A stretch of DNA of 64,000 nucleotides, from the NCBI GenBank assembly GCA_027485165.1, contig JAIXRN010000003.1, forward strand, positions 62,001 through 126,000. The letters run 5' to 3'. Position numbers and translations under genes: made by a program. Below are positions 44,244-51,871 of this stretch, in pieces (the first letter of the stretch is position 1; each line of letters opens with the position of its first letter). This DNA is from Rubrivivax sp. GTDB lineage: Bacteria; Pseudomonadota; Gammaproteobacteria; Burkholderiales; Burkholderiaceae_C. The notes below the pieces were generated by a model, which had not been told where the DNA came from, ran no database searches, and was given only the letters and a program-made list of their open reading frames with translations.

Positions 44244-47200
44244 TCACGCCGTGGGCGTGGCCGTGGCGCGCGCTGGCTCGGCCGGGCGCGGGGCGCTGGC
44301 TTCGCGGCTCAGCGCCGCCGGCACGCTGACAGCGGCATTGCGGCCCTGGTTCTTGGCCGCGTACAGCGCCAGGTCGACCAGGTTCACGGCGCGGTCCAGC
44401 GGCATCGGCCCCGGGGCTTCGGGCAGCGGAAAGTGGCCGTGGCCCACCGAAGCCGTCACCGGCACGGCCGCGCCGGCCACCGCCACCGGGTGCGCGCTGA
44501 CGGCCTGCAGCACGCGCTGCGCCAGTGCCGCGCTGCCTTCGGCGTCCAGCGCCGGGGCGTGGATGAGGAATTCCTCGCCGCCCCAGCGCGCCACCAGGTC
44601 GCCTTCGCGCACGCAGGCCTGCAGGCGCAACGCCAGTGCCTGCAGAACGGCGTCGCCGCCGGCGTGGCCGTGGCTGTCGTTGATGCGCTTGAAGTGGTCG
44701 ATGTCCACCAGCAGCAGCGCACCGCTGCAGGACCCCGGCAGCCGTGCGGCCACGGCGCGGCGGTTGGCCAGGCCGGTCAGCGGGTCGTGCAGGCTTTGCT
44801 GGCGCAGACGGTCGTGGTTGCTCGCCAGGCGGCGGTTCAACTGCCGCACGCGGCTGTAGACCAGGCCCACCAGCAGTGCCGCCAGCACCAGCACGGCCGC
44901 AGCAGCAGCCCACAGCTGCTGCTGCGCGCTGCGGTTGCCCAGCTGCGCGGCGATCAGCGCGTTTTCGCGCTTCAGCTGGTCCAGCTGGCGCTGCTGGGCT
45001 TCGCGGTTGAAGCGTTCGCGCAGTTCGGCCAGGGCGGTTTCGCGGTTGGCGGCCATCAGGTTGGCAGCGATCTCGCGTTCGCGGTGGTACAGGTCCAGCG
45101 CGCCCCGCAAGTCGCCGGCGGCCGCCAGCGCGTTGCTGAATTCGCGCAGCAGCTGGGCCTGGTCAGCACTGGCGCCGGCATCACGGAAGGCCGCCTGCAG
45201 CTCTTCCAGCGTGGCCCGGGCAGCGGCCAGATCGCCCAGGCCGATGCGCGCCAGGCTGGCGTTGACCAGCAGGATGCGTTCGGCGCGCCGGTCGCCGTGC
45301 GCGCGCAGCACGGGCAAGGCGCTGGCCACCGCCTGCAGCGCCAGGCGCGGCTGCTGGGCGTGCAGGTAGCTGTCGCTGAGGTTGGTCAGCAGCATGGCTT
45401 CCAGCCGCGGCGACCGCGCCTGCCGCGCCCAGAACAGGCCTTGTTCGGCCGCGCGGCGCGAACCGTCATGGTCGCCGCGGCTGGCACGGTGCACCGTTTC
45501 GGCCAGGGCCATGCGGGCGCGCAGGGCCGCGCTGCCGGCCATGCGCGCCAGGCGCTGGGCCTGTTCGAACTGGCGGTCGGCGGCGTCACGTTCGCCCAGC
45601 AGTTCGCTGGCACGCGCGGCGGTGGCCAGGGCCAGGGCCTGGCTTTCGATGTCATGGTGCTGGCGCGCCCAGGTCGCGGCTTGCTGCGCCTGGTCGCGCG
45701 CCAGGCTGGCCTGGCCCTGCGTCATCAGCAGCCGCGCCAGCATGTGGCGGGCGCGCCAGGGGTGGCGGTGGTCGCAGCCCGGGTCGGCCGGCATGGTGCT
45801 GCAGGCGGCCTGGTACAGCGCCAGGGCGTCTTCGCTGCGCTGACGGCTCAGGCGCGACTGGCCGGCCACGTCCTGGCTGGCGGCCTGCACCAGCGCAGCG
45901 TCAGCCTGTGCCAGAGTGGTCTTGCCAGCTGCCAGGCGCTGGGCCATCGCATCGGCTTCGGCATGGCGCCCGGCGCGGGCCAGCACCAGGCCGCGCGCGG
46001 TTTCCAGTGTCTGCCACATGTGGCTGCCGGGCTGCGTGGCGGCCTGCCAGCGGGCTAGCTGGTCCAGGGCTTCGTCGGGGCGGTCGAAGCCGGCTTCCAC
46101 CTGCGCTGCGGCCTGGGCCTGCCAGGCGGCCAGGCCCACGCCCGCGGCGGGTGCTGGGGTGCGGGGCGTGGCGGCGGTGGGCAAGCTGGCGCCAGGCGGG
46201 CCAGCGGACGCCGGCGCGGCCTGGGCGGGTGCCGGCGCCAGGCCCAGCGCGCAGCCCAGCAGCAGGGCCAGGGCGGCGGCGATGGTGGCAGTGGTTGCAG
46301 CGGTCGTGGTGGCCGTCTTGGCTGTGGACGTGGCCGTGGAATTCGCATCGGCACTGGCACTGGCACTGGCACTGGCACTGCCCGCCGGTGCGGGTGCCGC
46401 GGCCGGTGGCGCACCGGTGGGGCGGTCGGCGTCCGGCTGTCGTGGCCCGGGGTGCTGGCTGAGCACCGCGAGGCCGGCGTGCCAGGCCGCTTCCAGCGTG
46501 TTCGCCATGGGGCTGGCGATGTCGACCGCGGCCCCCGCGCCATCCGCCGCACCGTCTGCGCCGATGTGGGCGTCGCGGCGCCAGCTGCGCACGCCCCAGG
46601 CGCCGTTGCGGCCATGGGCCTTGGCCAGGTACATGGCGCTGTCGACCACGTCGATGGCCCGTTCCCAGTGCAGCGGGCGGTGGTCTGGCAGCAGCGGAAA
46701 GCTGGCAAAGCCGATCGATGCCGTCACCGCCAGGGCATGGCCGTCGTGCAGCACCGGCTGGCTGCCGATGCCGTGCAGCACGCGCTCTGCCAGCGTGGCC
46801 AGCTCGTCGGCGCTCAGCCCGCGCAGCAGGGCGACGAATTCCTCGCCGCCCCAGCGCACCACCAGGTCTTCCTGGCGCAGCGCAGCGCGCAGGCGGCGTG
46901 CCACTTCTACCAGCACGGCGTCGCCCGCAGCGTGGCCGTGCTGGTCGTTGATGCGTTTGAAGTGGTCGATGTCGATCAGCATCAGCGACCCCACCAGCCC
47001 GGCGCCAGGCGTCGCCCGTGCCAGCACGCGCAGCAGGTGGCGGCGGTTGGACAGGCCGGTCAGTGGGTCCTGTTCGTTGGCCACCTGCAGCTGCCGGGTG
47101 CTGCGGCGCAGCGCGATGTTGCTGCGCCACAGCCGGTGCAGCAGGGTGGCCACCACGGCCAGCAGCAGCACCCCGGCCACTGCGCCCACGGCCCACAGGC

Positions 47201-48458
47201 GCTGCTGCAGGGTGCGGCTTTGCAGCCGTGCTTCGCCCAGCCCCTTTTCGGTGGCCAGCAGGGCCAGGTCGCGCTGGCGGCGTTCGTGATCGAAGGCGGC
47301 CTGGGTTTCCAGCAGGGCCTGCTGGTGTTCGCGGCGGAAGACCTCGTCGGCCAGGCGCCGGTGGTCGATGAAGCTGGCCCAGGCTTCGGGCAGGTAGCCG
47401 GCGCGTTCCAGGTACATGCCGGCTTCGCGCTGCACCTGGGCCATGGCCGTCAGCCCGCCGGCGCGTTCTTCCAGCAACAGGGCTTCGCGCACCAGGGCCA
47501 TGCCGCTGTCGCGCTGCTTCAGCGAAATCAGCGCCAGGCCGGCGTTGGTCAGCGCCACCGACTCGATCACCGGGTCGCGCATCGCGCGCGCCAGCGGCAG
47601 CGCTTCGTTCGACAGGTGCAGCGCGGTGGTGTAGTCGCCGTGTTTCAGGTAGTGGTCGGCCAGGTTCGCCAGGCCCAGCAGTTCGTCCTGGCGCGCCCCG
47701 GCGCGGCGCGCGTGGTCGATGGCGCCCTGCAGTGCCTGCAGCTCGGCGGCGGCTTCGCCCCTGGCGCCTAGCAGGATGCTGTGCGTTGTCAGCGCCTGCG
47801 ACAGGGCCAGCGAGTCGCCCGACGCTTCGGCCAGCTTCAGGGCTTCTTCGTCCACTCCGCGCGCCGCGGGCAGCTGCTGCGCCTGTGCCAGCACGTAGGC
47901 CAGCGCGCTGCGCATTTCCGCGCGTCGCCAGGGCGGGCTTTGCGTATCAGCCAGCAGCACGGCCTGCTGGTGCAGGGCCACAGCCGCGTCCAGCTGGCCG
48001 CGCAATTCCTTGATGCGGGCCTGCACCGCCAGCAGGCGCAGGCGCAGGCCGGGCGTGACATCGCCCAGGCTGGCCAGGGCGTCGGCCAGCTGGCGGTCGG
48101 CGGTGCCCAGCGAACCGTGGCGCCCCATCCAGTGCGCGCGCAGCGCCTGTGCCAGGGCCTGCGCCTGCGCGGCGCCGGGCTGGCCGGGCGGGGTGCTGGC
48201 GGCCAGCGCCTGCGCCGCCCGTTCGACAGGCTCGGCCTCGCCCAGCCGCACCAGCAGCAGGCCGCGCGCGAACAGCACTTCGGTGTGCTCGGTGCTGCCC
48301 GCCGGCAGGCTGTCGGCCAGCGCCTGCAGCGCCTGGGCGGCGGCTTCGGGCTGGCCGCGCAGGCGGGCTTCGATGTCGATGAGCCGCGTGGCGCCCGCCC
48401 AGGCCAGGCCCTGCCAGGCCAGGGCCAGCGCAATCAGGCAGCGGGTGAGGATGTGCAC
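44244..48458 (-). CDS. tandem double TPR-TM-GGDEF diguanylate cyclase (fused pair)
   Basis: One uninterrupted frame of about 1404 codons encodes two similar units. Unit 1: signal, TPR-like helical repeats (about 30-400), TM helix (LWAVGAVAGVLLLAVVATLL) and a GGDEF domain with RQED I-site and GGEEF at 537. A low-complexity linker (SASASASASA at 694-703, then Thr/Ala-rich) leads into a second hydrophobic segment IAAALALLLGCALGLAPAPA. Unit 2: TPR repeats, TM (VLVLAALLVGLVYSRV) and GGDEF with REGD I-site and GGEEF at 1293. Both cyclases look active. If the linker segment crosses the membrane, both TPR parts are periplasmic. GTG 48458 is chosen for its adjacent signal peptide; the true start is uncertain. 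Confidence 0.82.
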   Translation of the reverse strand: MHILTRCLIALALAWQGLAWAGATRLIDIEARLRGQPEAAAQALQALADSLPAGSTEHTEVLFARGLLLVRLGEAEPVERAAQALAASTPPGQPGAAQAQALAQALRAHWMGRHGSLGTADRQLADALASLGDVTPGLRLRLLAVQARIKELRGQLDAAVALHQQAVLLADTQSPPWRRAEMRSALAYVLAQAQQLPAARGVDEEALKLAEASGDSLALSQALTTHSILLGARGEAAAELQALQGAIDHARRAGARQDELLGLANLADHYLKHGDYTTALHLSNEALPLARAMRDPVIESVALTNAGLALISLKQRDSGMALVREALLLEERAGGLTAMAQVQREAGMYLERAGYLPEAWASFIDHRRLADEVFRREHQQALLETQAAFDHERRQRDLALLATEKGLGEARLQSRTLQQRLWAVGAVAGVLLLAVVATLLHRLWRSNIALRRSTRQLQVANEQDPLTGLSNRRHLLRVLARATPGAGLVGSLMLIDIDHFKRINDQHGHAAGDAVLVEVARRLRAALRQEDLVVRWGGEEFVALLRGLSADELATLAERVLHGIGSQPVLHDGHALAVTASIGFASFPLLPDHRPLHWERAIDVVDSAMYLAKAHGRNGAWGVRSWRRDAHIGADGAADGAGAAVDIASPMANTLEAAWHAGLAVLSQHPGPRQPDADRPTGAPPAAAPAPAGSASASASASADANSTATSTAKTATTTAATTATIAAALALLLGCALGLAPAPAQAAPASAGPPGASLPTAATPRTPAPAAGVGLAAWQAQAAAQVEAGFDRPDEALDQLARWQAATQPGSHMWQTLETARGLVLARAGRHAEADAMAQRLAAGKTTLAQADAALVQAASQDVAGQSRLSRQRSEDALALYQAACSTMPADPGCDHRHPWRARHMLARLLMTQGQASLARDQAQQAATWARQHHDIESQALALATAARASELLGERDAADRQFEQAQRLARMAGSAALRARMALAETVHRASRGDHDGSRRAAEQGLFWARQARSPRLEAMLLTNLSDSYLHAQQPRLALQAVASALPVLRAHGDRRAERILLVNASLARIGLGDLAAARATLEELQAAFRDAGASADQAQLLREFSNALAAAGDLRGALDLYHREREIAANLMAANRETALAELRERFNREAQQRQLDQLKRENALIAAQLGNRSAQQQLWAAAAAVLVLAALLVGLVYSRVRQLNRRLASNHDRLRQQSLHDPLTGLANRRAVAARLPGSCSGALLLVDIDHFKRINDSHGHAGGDAVLQALALRLQACVREGDLVARWGGEEFLIHAPALDAEGSAALAQRVLQAVSAHPVAVAGAAVPVTASVGHGHFPLPEAPGPMPLDRAVNLVDLALYAAKNQGRNAAVSVPAALSREASAPRPAEPARATATPTA
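46350..46379 (-). repeat. five perfect GGCACT hexamers in the linker of the double cyclase
   Basis: Written on the plus strand as GGCACT, the five copies encode (Ser-Ala)5 on the minus strand, exactly at the junction between the two TPR-GGDEF units. Copy-number changes would alter linker length without breaking the frame. Confidence 0.7.
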
Positions 48459-48670
48459 TGGCGGGTGTTGCCGAAAGGGAAAGCAGGGGGATGGCGCGGC
48501 CGGCCGGCGGCAGGGGCCGGCGGCCAAGGCGTCGCCACGCGTCGAGCCGCCTTGCTCGGGTTGTCGGCAGTTCCGCGCCCGACTTGAAGCGCAGCGCAGC
48601 CACCGGCCGTGCCCGTGTAGATTCCGGCGTCCTGGCCATGCCTGCGCCAGCACCCCTGGAAGGATTCCGC

Positions 48671-49777
48671 ATGAAGACCCGCGCAGCCGTGGCCTGGAAG
48701 GCCGGCGCCCCCCTGACCATCGAAACCGTGGACCTGGACGGCCCGCGCGCCGGCGAAGTGCTGGTGGAGATCAAGGCCACCGGCATTTGCCACACCGACC
48801 AGTACACGCTGTCCGGTGCCGACCCCGAAGGCCTGTTCCCGGCCATCCTGGGCCACGAAGGCGCAGGCGTGGTGGTGGACGTGGGCCCGGGCGTGACGAG
48901 CCTGAAAAAGGGCGACCACGTGATCCCGCTGTACACGCCCGAATGCCGGCAGTGCAAGTTCTGCCTGAGCCGCAAGACCAACCTGTGCCAGCTGATTCGC
49001 GGCACCCAGGGCAAGGGGTTGATGCCCGATGGCACCAGCCGCTTCAGCCTGAATGGGCAACCCATCCTGCACTACATGGGCACCAGCACCTTTGCCAACC
49101 ACATCGTGGCGCCCGAGATCGCGTTGGCCAAGATCCGCCAGGACGCGCCCTTCGACAAGGTCTGCTACATCGGCTGCGGCGTCACGACCGGCGTGGGGGC
49201 GGTCATCTTCAGTGCCAAGGTGGAAGCCGGGGCCAATGTGGTGGTGTTCGGACTGGGCGGCATCGGGCTGAACGTGGTGCAGGCGGCGAAGATGGTGGGC
49301 GCCGACAAGATCATCGGCATCGACCTGAACCCCGCGCGCGAAGCGATGGCGCGGCAGTTCGGCATGACGCACTTCATCAACCCCCAGGATGTTCCGAACG
49401 TCGTCGATGCCATCGTCCAGCTGACCGACGGCGGCGCCGACTACAGCTTCGAATGCATCGGCAACGTGCACACCATGCGCCAGAGCCTGGAGTGCTGCCA
49501 CAAGGGCTGGGGCCGCAGCATCATCATCGGCGTGGCGGCGGCAGGGCAGGAAATCGCCACGCGCCCGTTCCAGCTGGTGACGGGCCGCAAGTGGGAAGGC
49601 AGTGCCTTTGGTGGCGCCCGCGGCCGCACCGACGTGCCCAAGATCGTGGACTGGTACATGGAAGGCAAGATCCAGATCGACCCGCTGATCACGCACATCC
49701 TGAAGCTGGAAGACATCAATGAAGGCTTCGATCTGATGCACCGCGGCGAAAGCATCCGCAGCGTGGTGGTGTACTGA
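48671..49777 (+). CDS. frmA: S-(hydroxymethyl)glutathione dehydrogenase / class III alcohol dehydrogenase
   Basis: Zinc enzyme of 368 residues that oxidises the formaldehyde-glutathione adduct to S-formylglutathione with NAD. The catalytic zinc site shows ATGICHTDQYTLSG and the GHEGAGVV helix. The structural zinc cluster is ECRQCKFCLSRKTNLC. The coenzyme fold has VFGLGGIGLNVVQAAKMVGA and GIDLNPAR. ATG 48671 follows GGAAGGATT. It overlaps fghA by one base. The 212-base gap to the divergent cyclase gene holds its promoter; no frmR regulator is nearby. Confidence 0.96.
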   Translation: MKTRAAVAWKAGAPLTIETVDLDGPRAGEVLVEIKATGICHTDQYTLSGADPEGLFPAILGHEGAGVVVDVGPGVTSLKKGDHVIPLYTPECRQCKFCLSRKTNLCQLIRGTQGKGLMPDGTSRFSLNGQPILHYMGTSTFANHIVAPEIALAKIRQDAPFDKVCYIGCGVTTGVGAVIFSAKVEAGANVVVFGLGGIGLNVVQAAKMVGADKIIGIDLNPAREAMARQFGMTHFINPQDVPNVVDAIVQLTDGGADYSFECIGNVHTMRQSLECCHKGWGRSIIIGVAAAGQEIATRPFQLVTGRKWEGSAFGGARGRTDVPKIVDWYMEGKIQIDPLITHILKLEDINEGFDLMHRGESIRSVVVY

Positions 49778-50649
49778 TGGCCATCGAGACCCTGTCGGAA
49801 CACGCCTGCTTCGGTGGCGTGCAGGGCTTCTACCGGCACCACTCGGCGGCCATCGGCTTGCCCATGAAGTTCGGTGTCTACGTGCCGCCGCAGGCCCTGG
49901 GCCCGGGCGCCGGGCCAGTACCGGCCCTGGTGTGGCTGGCCGGGCTGACCTGCAACGAAGAGACCTTCGCCATCAAGGCTGGCGCGCAGCGCGTGGCGGC
50001 GGCCCTGGGCCTGATGCTGGTGACGCCCGACACCAGCCCGCGAGGCACGGGCGTGGAAGGCGCCGACGCGGCCTGGGACTTTGGCACCGCCGCCGGCTTC
50101 TACCTGGACGCCACGCAAACCCCCTGGGCCCCGCGCTGGCGCATGGAAAGCTACATCACGCAGGACCTGCTGGCGGTGCTGGCCCAGCACTTTCCACTGC
50201 TACCGCAGGCTACCGGGCTGTTCGGTCATTCGATGGGCGGGCATGGCGCGTTGACCCTGGGGTTGCGCCACCCGGATCTGTTTCGCAGCGTCAGTGCCTT
50301 CGCGCCGATTGCCGCGCCGACGCAGTGCCCCTGGGGTGTGAAGGCCTTCACCGGGTACCTGGGCGATTCAGCCCACGGCCGCAACGCCTGGGCCGCGCAC
50401 GACGCCACCGAACTGGTGCGCGCCGGCAAGCGGCTGGCCCCGGGTGCGCCGGCCCTGCTGGTGGACCAGGGCGAGGCCGACAGATTCCTGGCCGAGCAGC
50501 TGCATCCGCACCTGTTCGAAGCGGCCTGCCAGGCGGCCAACGTGCCGCTGGTGCTGCGCCGTCATGCCGGCTATGACCACGGCTACTTCTTCATCGCCAG
50601 TTTCATCGAAGACCATCTACGGCACCACGCGCAGGCCCTGACGCGCTGA
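49777..50649 (+). CDS. fghA: S-formylglutathione hydrolase
   Basis: Esterase-D family enzyme of 290 residues that hydrolyses S-formylglutathione to formate and glutathione, completing glutathione-dependent formaldehyde oxidation. Features: PALVWLAGLTCNEETFAIKAGAQ in pieces, DTSPRGTGVEGADAAWDFG, the nucleophile GHSMGGHGALTLGL, VDQGEADRFL with the Asp, and GYDHGYFFIASFIEDHL with the His. Its ATG overlaps the frmA stop, so the two proteins are made in tandem. Confidence 0.96.
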   Translation: MAIETLSEHACFGGVQGFYRHHSAAIGLPMKFGVYVPPQALGPGAGPVPALVWLAGLTCNEETFAIKAGAQRVAAALGLMLVTPDTSPRGTGVEGADAAWDFGTAAGFYLDATQTPWAPRWRMESYITQDLLAVLAQHFPLLPQATGLFGHSMGGHGALTLGLRHPDLFRSVSAFAPIAAPTQCPWGVKAFTGYLGDSAHGRNAWAAHDATELVRAGKRLAPGAPALLVDQGEADRFLAEQLHPHLFEAACQAANVPLVLRRHAGYDHGYFFIASFIEDHLRHHAQALTR

Positions 50650-50651
50650 AG

Positions 50652-51725
50652 ATGCAGGTCAGCGACATCCGCCAACGCTTGCGCGCCCTGGGTGCGCTGC
50701 CGCTGCACGAAGAACGCGTGCTGCGGCGCTGGGCGCTGGCGCAGCCGCAGGAAGGCGGGCGCCAGCGGCTCGACGCCTTCCTGCCCAAGCCCTTGCTGCA
50801 GGCCCTGCCCGGTATCGTGGCCGAACTCGACGGGCTGGCGCGGGTGGCCAGCGCACACCCGGCGGCCGACGGGTCGGCCCGGCTGCTGGTGGCGCTGGCC
50901 GATGGCCAGACCGTGGAAACGGTGCTGCTGCCGCCCGACCGGGCACAGGCGGTGTGCATCAGCAGCCAGGTGGGCTGCGCAGTGGGCTGCGTGTTCTGCA
51001 TGACAGGCCAGGGCGGCCTGCTGCGGCAGATGGGCAGTGCCGAGATCGTGGCCCAGGTGGTGCTGGCGCGGCAGCAGCTGGGCCCGGCGCGCGCGCTGCG
51101 CAAGGTGGTGTTCATGGGCATGGGCGAACCCGCCCACAACCTGGACGCGGTGCTGGAAGCCATCCAGCTGCTGGGCACCGCCGGCGGCATCGCGCACAAG
51201 CAGCTGGTGCTGTCCACGGTCGGCGACCCGCGGGTCTTCGAACGCCTGGCCGCCCTGGGCACGGGCGATGTGAAGCCGGCCCTGGCCCTGTCGCTGCACA
51301 CCAGCAAGGCTGGCCTGCGCGACGAACTGCTGCCGCGTGCGCCGCGTTTTGCGCCGCAGGACCTGGTGGACGCGGGCGAGGTCTATGCCCGCGCCAGCGG
51401 CTACCCCATCCAGTACCAATGGGCCCTGATCGACGGCGTGAACGACGGTGACGACGAGGTCGACGGCATCGCCCGCCTGTTGGCCGGCCGGTATGCGCTG
51501 ATGAACCTCATCCCGTACAACGCCGTCGCCGAGCTGCCCTACCGCCGCCCGGCTGCCGAACGCGCCGCCGAGATGGCGCGCGCGCTGCACCGCCGCGGCG
51601 TGCTGACCAAGCTGCGGCAGTCGGCCGGGCAGGACGTGGAAGCCGGCTGCGGCCAGCTGCGCGCACGCCAGCTGCCGGTGGGCGCAGCCCAGCCGCTGCA
51701 CTGGCGGCCGGTGGCGCCGGGCTGA
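50652..51725 (+). CDS. RlmN/Cfr-like radical SAM RNA methyltransferase
   Basis: Protein of 357 residues. The cluster motif CAVGCVFC (Cys109, 113, 116) lies in VCISSQVGCAVGCVFCMTGQ. FMGMGEPAHNLDAVLEAI and LSTVGD are RlmN-like, as is the C-terminal SAGQDVEAGCGQL, which holds the methyl-carrying Cys near 333. The N-terminal RNA-recognition part is short and unlike standard RlmN, so this may be a paralogue with another RNA target or a minor RlmN. It starts three bases after fghA, though no functional link to formaldehyde is known. Confidence 0.82.
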   Translation: MQVSDIRQRLRALGALPLHEERVLRRWALAQPQEGGRQRLDAFLPKPLLQALPGIVAELDGLARVASAHPAADGSARLLVALADGQTVETVLLPPDRAQAVCISSQVGCAVGCVFCMTGQGGLLRQMGSAEIVAQVVLARQQLGPARALRKVVFMGMGEPAHNLDAVLEAIQLLGTAGGIAHKQLVLSTVGDPRVFERLAALGTGDVKPALALSLHTSKAGLRDELLPRAPRFAPQDLVDAGEVYARASGYPIQYQWALIDGVNDGDDEVDGIARLLAGRYALMNLIPYNAVAELPYRRPAAERAAEMARALHRRGVLTKLRQSAGQDVEAGCGQLRARQLPVGAAQPLHWRPVAPG

Positions 51726-51744
51726 GGCCAGCGGCCGCACTGGC

Positions 51745-51784
51745 CGCCTCTTGGCGCTTCTTGGCGCCTCTTGGCGCCTCTTGC
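51745..51784 (+). repeat. four tandem 10-bp repeats upstream of the atzF promoter
   Basis: CGCCTCTTGG, CGCTTCTTGG, CGCCTCTTGG and CGCCTCTTGC are contiguous. They lie about 65-105 bases upstream of the predicted start of transcription, spaced by one helical turn, which would suit cooperative binding of an activator on one face of the DNA; this is inference. Confidence 0.55.
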
Positions 51785-51821
51785 GGCGATCACACATCGT
51801 CTTGCCCGGGTGGGCCAGCCC

Positions 51822-51837
51822 TGGCACGCCACGTGCT
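51822..51837 (+). promoter_or_regulatory. sigma-54-type -24/-12 promoter before atzF
   Basis: TGGCACG-CCAC-GTGCT matches the consensus TGGCACG-N4-TTGCW except one T to G, with the invariant GG and GC ten bases apart. Transcription would begin near 51848. Sigma-54 dependence would fit nitrogen-limited expression of the downstream genes. Found by eye, not tested. Confidence 0.45.
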
Positions 51838-51847
51838 GTGTGCCAAC

Positions 51848-51857
51848 TGGTATACCA
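51848..51857. promoter_or_regulatory. TGGTATACCA palindrome, probable GntR-family operator
   Basis: This perfect 10-base palindrome lies 14 bases before the atzF GTG and at the predicted sigma-54 start site. The shape resembles operators of FadR/GntR-type repressors. No GntR gene is in the window, so the regulator would be encoded elsewhere, perhaps beyond the right edge. Confidence 0.5.
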
Positions 51858-51871
51858 AAACGTGCACCAAA

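Noticed and set aside
43458-46058. Plus-strand open frame of 866 codons opposite the TonB receptor and cyclase genes
   Set aside because: It spans the ends of two real genes and has shadow composition; no start site or domain.
51745-51784. Possible CRISPR-like array
   Set aside because: Units are 10 bp without spacers; it is a simple tandem repeat.
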